This document shows, piece by piece, positions 12,623 through 26,983 of a DNA stretch of 64,000 nucleotides. The DNA is taken from contig JAJQJQ010000007.1 of the NCBI GenBank assembly GCA_028622995.1, positions 1,612,001 through 1,676,000 of the forward strand, given 5' to 3'. Every line of letters begins with the position of its first letter. Positions within the stretch are counted from its first letter, which is position 1. The DNA comes from Panagrolaimus kolymaensis (lineage: Eukaryota > Nematoda > Chromadorea > Rhabditida > Panagrolaimidae). The position numbers were made by a program, and so were the translations under genes. The notes beneath the pieces were generated by a model, which was not told the origin of the DNA, made no database searches, and was given only the letters and a program-made list of their open reading frames with translations.

Positions 12623-15600
12623 TTTCTTCTGTATGGATTCTTTCAAAATTTAAAAACAATAAAATAATAATTTGTGAAATCAACAAATAAACAAAAATAT
12701 ATGAATAAATGAAAAATAATATGTGAATTTAAAAAAAGGTTTCTGGTTTTCTTGTAGGTAAAAATGGAGTTGAAAGACGGTTGAAAGCAGAGGCTAAGTG
12801 ATTATGGTCAAAATGGAAATGACGATGACGACGACGTCGATGTGGCAGGAATACAAAACGTTGATAACGACCTCTCGCGGACCTTTACAAAAAAAAATCG
12901 CGAGAGGGGCGCCGTTGAAAGACTTGGAGTTTTATGGAATAAAAAAAAGGTGGCAAAGAGAACGTTGGCTGTCGCTTTCTATGGCATATAACCTAAAACA
13001 TAAATCATAATTAATATTCGTTGCAAATTTCGATACAATGAAAGATTTAAATTCAAAACGCGGAGTTCACGAAATCACGCAAAAAAGGTTTGTAAAATAA
13101 ATATCAACAATAGTTAAAAAAAATCAATTTACGGGGACATTATTTAAGGCCATGATTGAAAAATGTTCTATGATTGAATTTTTAACAGCGAAAAAGGGAA
13201 AAATGAGGACACAGTCTATCGTGAATTTTTCTTTTTTTGAAAACGACGAGCACCGAGGATTCAATGTTTCAAACATGCTTGCTTGGACGTTTTTGAATTT
13301 TAATTATGCAATGACGTTGGGAAAATGAATTAATGGTTTGTTGGCGGTGGAGTTGTTGTGAAAAAAAGAAGATGATGATGAACTATGGGGAAGTGCTAGG
13401 GAGTAAGAAGGAATTCTTCACCTAAATTTAAAAAAAGGAAGACTTAAAATATCTAAAATCTTTTTGAAGAAAAAATAGGATAAGAGCAAAAATTTCTGGC
13501 ATTTTAAAAGTGAAACCTATAGAATTAATTTTAAAACCTAAAAGAATAAACCTTTTATAGCTTTTACCATTGCTGCCAAAATTAGCAGAAATAAATAAAC
13601 ATTTGCAAGAGAAAAAAAACACTGATAATTTTTTTGCCTACATTCTACAGCACACACTCATCGCTAGCTTCTTCATCAGGCAAGCAAGCAAAGGAAGGTG
13701 ACACAGCTTTTTTTAAGCACGCTGAGGCGATCCCCTTCCTCCCACTTCTAAAAACTACTTTTTTCGACCATCGTCTAATCAAGCATAAAAACACACATGA
13801 ATCATCTTTTAATCATTTTTTAAAAACATCTTCATTTTTTTTCGATTCATGTCCATTCCTACTCCTCGGCGCCAAAATCATGGCAATCCTTCACTTTTTT
13901 TTTATAAATTTCTTGCAAAACAAAAATGACCACTTCAACTCATAATAAATTTTTTTAGAAATGTTTAAATTTCAAGAAGATGATATAGTTTTACAACCTT
14001 TTTTAAGACTTTTAAATATTTCCTTTTCCCTTTTTCTCTTAAACAAACATAACTTTTTCTTCATGAAGAAAGTCATTAACTCATCGGTCAGTTTTTGAGG
14101 AATGATGATGGCAAAAGTGTCCATCTTTAGATAATTTTCTTATTTTTTTGCTGTTTCGCGTGATTGCGTAAAAAAGTGATTCTTAAAATATTTTAGAGTG
14201 ACCATCACCATCCATGTTTGAACAAGCCTTTTTGCTTATCAATGATATTTGCGCTTTTGGAAAAGGAAGGAATTAACTGACAGCTTAACAAAAAAATGAT
14301 GAAAAAGAAAAGTGAAAATCGAATATGTTTTAAATTTTTTTGAATTGAAAAACAAATTTTTTTTTGCTGAATTTAATGTTTTTTATGAGATTATCATAAG
14401 CGTTCGCGAAATATATATTTTGCAAAATTTAAAAGGTTTAAAAAGGAGGCATACACGTGTTAGAGTCGAGAAAAAATTTAAGAGTAAAAGCATAAAAAGC
14501 TATGGAGCCAAAAAAATACACAGATTTTATGTTAGATCCTTTTCCGACACAGAACTTGAGTTATTATAAACGAGATATCAAAATTTTAATCGATGTTACA
14601 GGTTTTTAGGCTACTGTATACTATGTGAACATAGCGTGAAAAAAGAACTATGAAATTAACGATCACGAAAAGAAAAAAATTCTATTGCATTTCAATAAAA
14701 AAACGAAAAACAAAAATAATCAAAAAGTGAGCATTTCTTCAACTTCTAAAACAATTGAAAAAAATCAGACTAAAATCATAGAAGAAAAAAATTGGCAACG
14801 TTTCAAAAGTTTTTCTCCTTCCAAACAAAAAATAAAGCAACGGTGAATAAAAAGAGTGGCTGGCCTAAAAAACAAAACAATAATACAATGATTCTTATTA
14901 TATTTCCTCCTTCATCGTGCTTAAAATTTTAGCTGCTTTTGTAATTTTCTTTCTTGCCAAAGGGCTTTTTCTTATTTTCATTCTTGATTCTCGAAACGTT
15001 TTCCCTTTTTCATTATTTTTTTTGTGAAGGAAAGAAAAGCATTGGTCATTCATTCATTGCTTTTCCTATTCCCTACGCCTTGACTTCCATTTTTGAATCT
15101 ATTGTGGCGACTAAAAAAATCGTAAAAAAATCGAATCACATGAAAGAAAATTTGAAATTTTACAAAGTGTAAAAATAGCAAAATTAATTTTTTCTAAAAT
15201 TGTTTTCAATCAAAATAAAACTTTAGTTTTTAAAATCTGGATAGCATCTAAGTACAGTAGTTAAAGACGTTAATAGCGCTAGTAGAAAAAACCAAACTTG
15301 AATTTAGTATTTGCAAAATAGATCTTAAAAAATAGACAGAATCAAAAGCTAAAATAAGAAGAAAAAAAGATTCAATTCAAGGTGAATATTTTCTATTTTC
15401 AAGACCGACAATGATAAAAGCGGTTACTTCGAAGGTTGATAAAATTATAACAATGATGATTGTTATTTTTATTTCCCAAATGTTGGTAATAACAAAAGTG
15501 GAACGAACGGAAACATGTAATAATAAAAAAGTTGCTTGCATCAGAATCAAACAATGGAATCAACGATTATGACAATGAAGAGAGGTAATTCCCGTTCGCT

Positions 15601-18600
15601 TTTTTTTTTTTTTGCAATTTTCCTGGGAACAACCCATTTCCGGATTTTTGTTGGAAATATTATGGATGGTCACCAAAAAACTGGATGCAAACGAAATTGC
15701 AAAGGCCCGAAAAAATAATGTAGCAACAATTACCCAATAAAAACGTGAAAAAATTTCAAACTCGCGAAAAAAGCAAACCTCTTTCTTTTTTGCTGATCGC
15801 TACCTTTTTTTCAGAAAAAGCATTGTCCTTCTTTTTTTTCCTTTCTCCAAAAAAAGAAGCTAAATTAAATTATTTTATTTTTTATGTTTTGTTCTTGTTT
15901 TAAAAAAAGAAGGAACCCGGTGTGAGAAAGAACAACCCCATAAAAATGTATTCAATCATTTCACTTTTTTTCTTGGCGTTTAAAATAACGTTCAAAAAGC
16001 ATCCGACGACGAAGACATGAGGCAGCGAGCAGCGGCCATAATAATAAACTTTTTTTTATTGTTAACAACATCAATGCAAAAAAAAAATAGTTGCGCGAAA
16101 ACAAAGCTTTTTGCCGCTGTTGTTGCCGCAATTTGGAGCATAATGGGGAAAGAGAGAGAGGAAGGGAAGAGGAATTGTGACATCAAGCATTTAAATCAAA
16201 AAAAAATTTATTTGCAATCTGGAACCGGTTATGATCGAAATCAAAAAAAGGAATGCATAATTTGCCTAGAGGCGCCGATTGTGAGTAAATTTTTTATTTG
16301 AAATTTGAGGTTTTTTCTTTCCAATGTTTTTTTTTTGTGGCAAAGGTGGAAATGAGAGAGTCGTTAAATGGCGATGATGAAATTATCATAAAGCATTGGA
16401 GACAAGAAAATCATAAACCTCTGTTTTGAATTATATTGGAAAGTAATACTATGGTAGCAATATTTGGACATTTTTTACAAGACACCACCGAAATATTTAA
16501 TAAGGTTAAAAACATATTTTTATCGAAAATCTAGTGAAACCATAAATTACCGTAAACAAATTTTAAACTGGTTTCCACCTTTTTGTTTTTCATTTCCACC
16601 TAACTTAGAAACTCAAAGGCAAAACTCTAAAATGAGCCTCTATCTATCTTCAAAAACAAAATGAGGATGCTTTTTTAGGGTTGTTTTTTTACTTAAAATT
16701 TTAATCCAATTAAAGGACAAAGTAACAAGAAATAAGTAATTTTTGCTTTTTTCTTCTTGTAGCTTCATCGGAAGCTTTTTTCTTTGCCAAAAAACACAGA
16801 GAGAAAGTGGCCATCTAATTGAAGGACACCGCCCTAAGGCAATGTTTTTGTTTTTTTAGAGTTTTCGCTTCTTAAAATGGTAAGAAAATTTTTTAGATAA
16901 TCAGCTAAAGGCCACAAATAAGATAATCAAAAAATGGTAAAAGCATTAGATGTTTTAAAATTTTTAAATCATTTAAATATTGCAAACAAAAATTAGTGGG
17001 AAATTCAGCAAAGGAGTAAAAAAATCTTTACCGAATTATTTTGCAAAAAAATAAATACCCCATTTTAAAACCCCGATCAACGTTCATAAAAAACTATATT
17101 TTTGGTTTCAATAAACAACTTTGACAATAAATTCGTTTTTAAAAAGCGTTGAATTTCGACCTGCATTTTTTTTGTAAAAAGAAGAAAATTGCTACCTTCG
17201 AAGGTTTATTTATTTCCCAAAATAATAAAAAAGGCTCCTCAGAAATTCAATAAGGGCCACCTAGTTTTTTTCAATTCAAAAAACTAACGGCAATTTTAAA
17301 TGATCCGTCGCAATTTATTGGCGCCATTCGAGTTCCACTATTTTTTATTTTATTTAAAAAACATACATACAAATTTTTTTATTTTCTAAAAAAGCTGTTT
17401 GAGAAATATAATATTTTTGTGAAAATAACTACACAAAATAAAAAGTGGCTTTTTAGATGGTCAGCAGCAATTGAAAAAAAAATCAAGTAGTTAAAATCCT
17501 CGTAATTCAACGTTTGGTTTATAAAAAACACGGTACCTTATTTTTTTTATTTTCTTCTCAAAAAATCTCAAACTTTTTTGTTGTTAGCCGAAAATTTAGA
17601 AGAGATCATTTTTTCCATGTCCATTCAAAGACATGTCCTCAAGTGACCATCAACTCACAAACCCATAACTTTTTTGTCCCAAAATGCTTTAACATTTTTC
17701 ATGATTCAAAAAATTAAGGCGGAGACTCAAAGAGGCTGGCTTTAAAAATGAAGACATGATGAGAGACATAATATTTTCCTTGAGGTCATTCAAGGTCATG
17801 CCATCACCTAGGGAGAGAGAGAAGGGAAAAACCGCCATCAAAAAAACTATGATAGCAATCTTTATTTTTTAAACGGAAGAAGGAAAGGAAAAAACGATTA
17901 ATGATTAATTATGGCCGAATGCCTTCGAATTTCTGAGAAATAACCAACCAATTCAATCTCCTGCAAGAAAAAAAATGAAAGGTCAGCCTTGAGCTTTAAG
18001 AAAAGATCTCATCAGAAAAGAATCACGCGGAAATCAACCACATCGAAAAAAAGGGATGAGATAGGATTGGCCCTATGCGTGATTGAACTTTCTTTGGCAA
18101 ATCGCCGGAGAAATGACACAAAAGAAAAAAAGAGAGGAGATGGGATTGATTATGACGTGAAATGAAAATGATTGAAAGAAGATGATGGTTTATGAATGAT
18201 GAGTTGATTAGCGGTCAAGAGCAAAGACAAACTAAATGGAAAAAGAATCTCAAGAGAAAACAAAATAAGTGGATAAAATGAGTTCACGTGAGGGACACTA
18301 CCATGATAAATAGATAGATAGATGGAAGGGAAAGATAAAATCCCATGAGGCCTTTGAAAGTGGATTATCTCTTCTTTTTTTTTTGCAATTGAAGCTTGCT
18401 TCTGAATCATCTCATCAGAAGGTGAGGTAATCAGCTACAAAAGAAGTTAAAATATAAACAAACCTCTTAATGAAAAATTGAAATCTAAAATTACAAAAAA
18501 AATTGAATAGAAAAATTATAAAAGATATAAAAGAAGAAAAGACGATGAAAACGTTTAAATTAGAAAGTTAAAAATTTTTGTGGATACACACTTTATTTAT

Positions 18601-19612
18601 GAATTTAACTTTCCTTAAAGTAAATGAATTTTGTCTTCAATTCAAAACTACTACAGTACGAAACGCGACCTAAATTCTTTCACTTTCTATGATTCCTTCC
18701 TTCCCATTTTGTATCTTCAGATACTTCTTCAAAAAAAAAACCCAAAAATTTGGCGGAATTAGATAACCAGTTAGTTAGTTGCTGACACACCCTTAATTGT
18801 CATTAATAAAATAAAATATAAAAAAAAAAGTCAACCAACAATTTGCCATTCTTTCAATCGAGAAAAATTTAATCAGTGATTAAATGGTAGGAAAGAAATG
18901 TGAGATACCATCTCTCCGATGCCTCTTCGTTATTTTTTTCGAGAAGTTGAGAGGTCATTCGATGACATAAAAGCTGCTGCTGCTGATTAATGGCTTTAAA
19001 CACTAAAAAAGCAATTAATTATTTTTTGTTTGTTTGAAACAAAAACATTGTTGAATAAAATTCGCGCTGTACAGTAATGAGAATGGTCAAAAACATACGC
19101 AAAATTTTTTTTAGGAGAAAGTTTCGCGACGCGATTTGAAATTAATTTTTCAAATTTAAAATTTTTTAGAAACAAATTAAAGAAAGTTTTAAAATAAGAT
19201 AAAAAAAAAATTTGATCAAGAGGATTACGGCACTTTCAAAAAATCGCTGAAATATTTTTCACAATTAATTTTATAAAGTTTTAAAAACATGGTTCATGGA
19301 ATAAATATTGCTTTACTTTACAAAAACAAAATTTTTCTTAGATCTCATTTTCGTAAAAAAATCTTTCAACAAAAAAAACTATACGAAATCATGAGGGATG
19401 GATAAAGAAATGATGGCAGAAGTAGTAGTTTAAAAATAAAAAAGAAAAATAATACTTATTTTTTCACACACAAAAAACATACTCTTTTTTTTTGTTTCCG
19501 TATTTTTATTTGTAAGAAACGCCTGCTTTTAAACAACTGTTTTTCCTATTTTTAAAGCAAAAAGCTTGAAAGAAGTGGACAAGGGCCAGCGGCAACCAAC
19601 AGCAGCTATTTT

Positions 19613-19620
19613 ATTTGCAT
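19613..19620 (+). promoter_or_regulatory. Octamer ATTTGCAT (possible POU-factor site)
   Basis: A perfect octamer at the left edge of a GC-richer island. A second copy sits at its right edge (20242-20249). The octamer is the classical site of POU-domain factors. Function is inference, since eight bases can occur by chance in AT-rich DNA. Confidence 0.25.
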
Positions 19621-20241
19621 GGCCGCATGATGATGAAAAGCTTTTTTTATCGTTTAGCTGCTTTTTTTTTATTCGTTTCCATGAGACAAATATAGAAGCA
19701 AAGGCAAGCCTCAAACTAGCAGGCAAGCAAACACACGTACCAGTTCAAATTACTTTTTTTTCTTTTTCTCCTCTCCTTTCACTTGGCTTGTGACAACAAG
19801 AAGCTTGGATGTTGAAGGCTGCTGCCCAATGGCTAGTTGTTGTTTGCCTTTGGCAACAGGCAGTTTTCGGATGACCAAAAAAATCTCTTTTCATATGAGG
19901 TACAAAGAAGAAAAAAATATTCTCATTTTTCAAAAAACTATAAAAATGCCTTGAAGAAAAAGAAAGAAAGCTGTGACGGGCTGCAGTCGTCCGAGAGAAA
20001 AAAAATTGTGTCACCACTGTCGCCAATGCACTACCACGAGATGGACGGCGGCAACCAGCGTGTCCCACGTAAAGCAGCATCCCACCAGCTTGTCTATAGC
20101 GCTGCCAAGCAGAGAAAGGCGCAGGCAAAAAAAAGATAATAAAAAAATTGACTGACCAGAGTCCGAGAAAAAAAAATTTAACAGGAGAGGGATAAAAAAA
20201 AAGATGGGGATGGTGGCACCGGACATCCGGACCGGCTGATT

Positions 20242-20249
20242 ATTTGCAT
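20242..20249 (+). promoter_or_regulatory. Second octamer ATTTGCAT
   Basis: Same orientation as the copy at 19613-19620, about 630 bases away, at the other side of the same island. Confidence 0.25.
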
Positions 20250-23200
20250 CTTTTCTCTTTTTGCAGCCTCACGAAAAAAATAAAAGGGATGATGCCCAGA
20301 AGGGGCTAGCGAAGAAAAAAAAAGATGAACAAATATTTGCGATTCTAGGGGCCATTGGAGTTGAATCCTTTCTTGCAGAAAATTTTAAACAAAAATGTAT
20401 GCATGAATCTGATGGCGAACTCAAAGATGAAAAAAGTAAAAAAAGAAAGCAAGAAAAAAAGGTAGTGGAAACTTTTTTAAAGGTTTTACTTTCATCTTCG
20501 TCTGTGAAAGGGATACCTTTTTTTATTGTTTGGCAGATTTTAAAAAACGATACAATAAAAACTTTAAAAGATCAAAACATTATTTTTACAGACTTCTCTT
20601 TAGTCACAAAACAGATCAAATAAAAATAAATAAATATTTTTAATAGAAAAAAAGTAACAAAAAATAATTAGGCGGCATTGAATATTCTAATCTGTGGTTT
20701 TATCATTATTTTTTGGAAGTTAAAACTTTGCACATAAATAAATTTATATTCATGCAAAGCAGTTGTTAGAAAAACAATACGTAAACAATAATAGCAACAA
20801 AAAAATAAACATAATGTTACAATTTTAAAGAACCAAAAATCAAAGAGAAAAAAAGATTCGAAAGTACTGTAACCTAGAATCATAAATTTCTAAGTAAGGG
20901 TTTCAGATGATAGAAGTCCAATAAGCATATTAGTGAGATAATTAATTTAGAAATATGTGTGATAAATAATTGAAGTAAGTTTGAAAAATAAAAAATTATT
21001 TTCAAGCGACGTCTGTCAGAAATTTGGTCACTATGTTTGCTTTTTGCTTTTAGGGCGCATGAAAAGAAGGAAGAAATTGCGTCTTGTCAATTAAAGATGA
21101 AAGATTAACACGATATGGAATGAAAAAAATTGGAATAAAATGACCGGTCAAAAGCCATCATTCATGAATGAAAATGGAATGTGCTTCTTCTCGTCAAAGC
21201 ACCCGAAAATCTTATATCGGAGAATAAAATTTCTGTGGTTAAGGATTTTTTTGTTAAAATCTGAGTTCCAATTTTCAGACTATTTTTTGGCAATATGAAA
21301 ATGGTCATTTGTTTTTCGTCCACCTTCCACAAAATAATTTGAAACTGTTTTGGCTGAATTTAAATCTCTTTTTTTGGTTCCAATTTTGTAGGCACTTTTC
21401 TTCTTTTCCGCTTTTCATTTTCATTTATTTTAAAAACATTTTGCACGGTGACGACCAACACTACCAGTATTGGGATATTAAAAGCCGACGACTAATATAC
21501 ACACCGGGAGAAAGACTTTAAGCTGATAATTAGCGGCTTTAGGAAATGCAAAAAAAAAGAGAAGAGAGACGAGTATCTATCTATATCCACATAAAAACAA
21601 AACAAGCTCAATGACCATTATTGACACTCTCCAATATTTTATATATGTATTAGAAAGGAAAAATACGTCAAAGATAAAAACAAAACATACTTTTAAAAAA
21701 ATTTCTTACAGTAGGTACTTCTGCAAAATAAAAAAATAAACAGGAAACAGACAAAAAAAATTTAGTAATTTTTTTTTTTGCATCGTACAGGTGCAACGTA
21801 AAAAATTGCCGCGTGAAAAATGACTTAATGAAGTTGTTGTTGTGGCTGCTGCCATGGCTAGCTTAGACTTCTCGCACCTTGAAAGGGCTCATTTAAAGGC
21901 TAACAGAATCAAGAAAAAAAGAAAGAGATGGGATAAAAATAGCTTCATGTTAGTCTCATTTCATTTTGGTGGTGACCACTTCTTACATGTTATTTACTCA
22001 CTCATGGGATAATAAATAAAGAAAAAATTAAAGCATTTAAAAAAAGGAAAAAAGAGATTAGCAGAAAGCTAACAACGGAAGTGTGAATCAAAAAAAAAAA
22101 TGGACTTTACTTTTTTTGAAGAAAAAATAATAAAACTTTGTAGATTTTTTTGGCTCTAAGCCCTTTATAATTCTAAAGAGGGGATAAATTTCAAAAAAGG
22201 TGAGCTTTTAAAATAGGTTGTGCATATTTTTTATTGCAAAAAATATGTAGTAACAAAAAAGTATAAAAGTCCATTAAGAATTAAAAAATTTGAAACACGA
22301 AAATGATTTTGTTTAATGACTACAAGAATGAGTAACAAGGATTGTAACAATATAAAGATATTTTTTATCATACTGCAAAAAATCAAGGTTTCAATTTTAA
22401 AAAGAATTTTACGCATCTGCTGAAAGTCACAACCAAAACTATCATCTATTCAACGTCAACAGAGAAAAAAAAATGAAACAGCTAAAAACAAGTCTGAGAA
22501 AAGCAAACAATTTTCACACTTCTTCACTTTTTAGGGCATCAAACAAAAATTTACATACAAATTGGAAAAGCCTCTTTTATTTCCATCAACAAAAAAATGT
22601 TTGTGGAAGAATCATGGAAGCATCAAAATAAAATAAAAAATGGCATCACTTTTTTGAGACCAAAAAATAAAAAAAATCCCATTAGTTTCAAACCTTTTTT
22701 CTTTTCTTTTTTTTTCATACCAAAATTACGTCGTTGCGTCCATCGCATTTTTTTTTTCATTGAATTTTGTTTTGTTTGATTATTTAAAAACGAGAGAAAC
22801 GGGTGGTGAAAAGCGCGACGACATAGGGGAAGAAAGCGACTGACCATTGATGACGACGCTTGACTTTTTTTTGCCAATAAAAATGCAAAAAAAAGAGTTT
22901 GTAAAACCCAAGGAGAGAATAAAAAAGAGGGAGATATTGCGTGATTTAAACTGTGTAAATAAAAGTTGAAGCGGAAGAAGGATGGAAGAGAATCGAATCA
23001 CTCTCGCTTTTTGCCCAAAGGGAAATAGGCTGCTGCTTCTTCTTTTGCTTGCTTGCATATTTGCTTGCAAATTTTTGTAAGCCCTCTTACACAAGAGCCG
23101 AAAGACAGGTGAAGAGAGAATGGATGGATTCTTTCATTCGACGCGGACACTTGATCAAACAATAATGACGAAGTCAGAAAAAAAGCGGAAACGCGCGAAA

Positions 23201-25987
23201 AAAGTGACCATCACAAAAGCTGCTCATCATCATATTTAAGCAAGCGAGTAAGCAACGGCGAGCGCGTCCACCGACGACCACCTCGGGGAAAACCGCCAGA
23301 TGATGATGATGAAAAAGCAAAGACAAAAGAACGGGAAAGAAAAAAAGAAAAAGTTTGCAATCAAGTGGTTACAAAAGGAAGAGAAAAAGAATTTAAAAAA
23401 CTTCCGGGTTTAAGAAAAATTATTCACAAAAAAATTAAGTAAAAGGTAGAAAATTTGAGAACTTGGGGATTTTCCTTTTATGTACAACTTTGAAGTCATG
23501 ACGCAAAAGTTGATTGCGATAAGAAAAATTAATCGTAAAGCTATTTCAAATTTTTTTAGTACTTCTAAATTTAAATAAAGTTTATATTATTCCACCAACA
23601 TTCATGATAAGACTCTGAGTAACAACTGTATCATATAATTACGTAAAAACTAAAAGCATTTTACTTAAAATGCAAAAATATCAGTTGCTTAAAGCATGAA
23701 GAAGAGACAAAAAACGATACGTTTGACAGCTGGACATAACTCAAATAGCCATTTGCTTGTTGTCGAACTACTGAGTGGCAGCCTCATGAGCTCACACAAA
23801 AATGGGATATGTATGTTTATACTTTTTTCCATAGCCAAAACAACTCACTTTTTTATTTCTTTTCAAATTCAATCATCACTTTACTAAAAAAACACACATG
23901 AAAGTCAAACGCGTTTTGTGTAATAATCAGCAAATAAAAAGGAAAATTCTTCATTGTAAGCTTTAAAGCTTACAAGCTTTTTCTCCAGCTTCTGCTATGT
24001 GTCATTAGAGCGTGTAATGCGTAGCCTTGAAAAAAACTGGACCATCGCCAACAGGTCACTCATTCGTTTTTCTATTCTTGAGTGCGCAAGGAAGCAAAAA
24101 ATTGAAAAATTAATAAAACAAAAAGGTAGCTTGAGGCTAACAAATATTTGCAACAAAAAGAATTTTGTTTCCGATTAAAAAATGCGCAGCGTCCGTGTTG
24201 AAAACGAGAAAGCATTGAAGCGTGTTTTTGGAGAAAGATAGGTGTGAGAAGAAGAAGAAAAAGAAGAGGAAACTTCTCAAGTTTTTGATCTTCTTTTTTC
24301 TTCAATAACCGCGGAATATCAGCTGTTGTTTGTCTTCCGGAAAGTAAAAATGATGAATTTTTTTCTTTGCTTGCTTGCGCGGAAGAAAGTGAAATACAAA
24401 CAAACAAACAAACTGAAAAAAGAGGGATGAAGCTTGAGAAATGACGAAGCAGAAAAAAGAATTAAAACGAAGATGATGAAGATGGACATTGGCAGCGGTG
24501 AAAAAAAAGTGAAGGTGAGGGATTGAAATGAAATTGCCAGGAGAAGAAAATTCTGCAATGGTCGTTGTTGAAATGGAATAAAACTACAATACATATACTA
24601 TTCAATTATTATATTGTTAACATTTCGCATTACAGGATTAGGAATAGTTCGGTTTAGAAAAATTCTTTATCTCGATTTTATTTTGCTTTGATGTTAAAGA
24701 GTTACAGTATTTAGAAAAAGTCAAACAATGTCATTAAATTTTACCAAAAATAATCCCACATTCGAAAATGGTGGAATCAAAATCCTTTATTAAAAATATC
24801 ACTCAAATTTTTATCCCTCCTCATAAAGCCGTAAACAAGAAAAGTTAAACTTACACTATCCATGTCTCCAAAATCATCAACTCCATAGAAAAACACTTTG
24901 AAGACGGTAGTAATAATAAAAGCCTTTATCTTAGAGTTCCACGCCATTAAGCATTTTTCAAGCTTTCATATCCTTTTTTCTTTCCAAAGAAACCGCTTCA
25001 TCATCATCAAAACGGCATCATTCCTTTTTTATAAAAATCGTAAAGTTTAATAAAAACAACTAAAAAAATAAAAGCCAAGAGGCAAACACATGGGATGGAA
25101 AAAGAAAAACAACTAAAACCCAATTTTAAAAATGGTCAGTCATAGAAAGAAGAAACCACAACCACATGACGTTCCTTTTTTCTTCTTCTTGAGGCTTCAA
25201 AATAAATTCAAGGCAATCTCCTCCTTTCTCTTTTCCATTTTTTTAAACGTGAAAATAGCAGTCGAATGGCGTCCACACAATATAATATGATAGCCTGTGG
25301 CTTCTAACATGCCCATAGTGGTGGTGGTCATGACTTTGAGAGAGGAAGTTTGTCCGGTCACTCCCTCACTATTACATAATTTGAAAAGCCTTCCTTCAAG
25401 CATTGAAGCATCAAATCATACGAGCGAGCAAGCTTGTCAGCTAAGTCATGCAAGCCGCAGCCAGTCCAGCCGCAAAATGACAATGTCGGTTTTTGCGAAA
25501 GTGAAAAAAGATTGAATTTTTTTTCAAAAAAAAAACGTGGAAAGCTATTTTCTAATGGTCAGTAGTAGTTGAGTCGGCAGCGGTGTTCGGTCGAGCGTGT
25601 TAAAAAAAATATGATGTAAGCAAGCGAGAAAGAGAGAAAGGATGTAGGAAGGGGGAGGAGGACATACACGCAATTGCCTGCCTTGAGGCAATAATTGTGT
25701 GGACAACGGCCGTCGCCGCTAAAGCTAAAGCCAAAGGCATTCAACTTTCCCCTTCCATTTTTTTTTGCAATTTATCGCCTTCAGTTGTCGTCGTTGAATG
25801 TCCAGTTCGAGAAAAATAAAAAATATAAGCAAAATTGCGTAATCTCCGCTCTCATTTTTTTGCTGCTGCTTCAGCTGATGTAATGCCGAAGAAGAAAACT
25901 TCCTGTCTCTCTTTTTCTTTCTCGCTTTCTCGAACGTTTAAAGTTTTGAGATAAAAAAAAATGCGACGGCTTTTTTGCAATTTTTAA

Positions 25988-26974
25988 GGCGCGGCGCCAC
26001 TATGTCGACTAGACACTATGTCGACCAAGCCATAATGTCGACCAGACACAATGTCGACCGGACACAATGTCGACTAACCATAATGTCGACTGGACACTAT
26101 GTCGACCAACCATAATGTCGACTATCGAAAATTTTCCCATGCCAAAAAGAGCGACACGACATAATCTCAACTCCCTAAAATCTCAACTGGACATAATCTC
26201 AACTCAATGAAAAAAGCGTAATTAAATAAAGAAAACCAATTACTCGTCATTTTCTTTTGGGGATTGTTTATAATTTAAATGGTTTAATCCATAATTATTA
26301 ATTGGTAGTTCTATGATTTATCATAACTCAGAAGTTTTAATTAGTAATAAAAGAATTCAGAAGTATCTGTTTTTAATTCCGATATATGAATTCAGAAGTG
26401 CTTTTGAGAATTCACACATATAATTAACAACTAAATATACAGAATTCATTCTGTAATATTTATTAATTATGAATTAAGTTGTAGACTGCCAAATTCTTTA
26501 GTAGGTATTCCATATCAATGTTTATAAACTTCTGAACTTATAATTCCGAATTAATAAAAATATCTGAATTAGTTCTGTATGTTTAATTGTTATTTATATT
26601 TTTATATTTCTGAATTCTCAAAAGCACTTCTGAATTCATATATCAGAATTAAAAACAGATACTCGTGAATTCTTTGATTACTAATAAAAGCTTTTAAATT
26701 ATAAACAATTCCAAAAAAAATGACGAGTAATTGGTTTTCTTTCTTTAATTGTGCTTTTTTCATTTAGTTGAGATTTTGGGTAGTTGAGATTATGGCGGCA
26801 ACCATAACAGACAACAAAGATGATTAGATGATTATCATCTTTTTTATGAAAAACGTATGGATTTTACCATGGTCGACATTGTGTCCAGTCGACAATATGG
26901 CTGGTCGACATTGCGTCCAGTCGACATTATGGCTTGGTCGACATTGTGTCTAGTCGACATAGTGTCGTGTCGCC
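25988..26974. mobile_element. 987-bp foldback element, Mutator-like by target duplication
   Basis: Almost the whole element is one large inverted repeat, arms about 25,988-26,455 and 26,575-26,974. The outer parts of both arms carry tandem copies of a ~15-20 bp unit containing ATGTCGAC (GTCGACAT on the right). A second tandem unit, AATCTCAACT, lies just inside the left arm and is partly mirrored on the right. Inner arms share GAATTCAGAAGT-type words. The ends start GGCG and finish CGCC. A 9-bp direct repeat AATTTTTAA lies exactly outside each end (25979-25987 and 26975-26983), a length typical of Mutator-like elements. No transposase is encoded, so it is non-autonomous. Confidence 0.85.
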
Positions 26975-26983
26975 AATTTTTAA

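Larger units (their letters stand above)
12623..25978. other. Long gene desert, no convincing coding sequence
   Basis: More than 13 kb in which open frames are short and mostly lysine/phenylalanine-rich translations of A/T runs. It lies upstream of the minus-strand zinc-finger gene. Within it are GC-richer islands at about 19,560-20,250, 22,780-23,320 and 25,290-25,920. Words such as GCAAGCAAGC and TGACCA/TGGTCA recur through the desert. It may be regulatory DNA or contain untranslated exons or non-coding RNA genes I cannot see. I recognised no tRNA, rRNA or well-known microRNA by eye. Confidence 0.5.

Noticed and set aside
13634..13945. 103-codon open frame (+) in the desert
   Set aside because: Low-complexity Phe/Ser/His content and no conserved motif or exon partner.
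18284..18291. TCACGTGA palindrome (E-box-like) in the desert
   Set aside because: A single 8-bp match in 17 kb of non-coding DNA, far from any gene start; no independent support.
20261..20623. 120-codon Lys-rich open frame (+) preceded by a TTTTTGCAG acceptor-like site
   Set aside because: No ATG at its start, no upstream exon found and composition follows local A-richness. Might deserve transcript data but is not callable.
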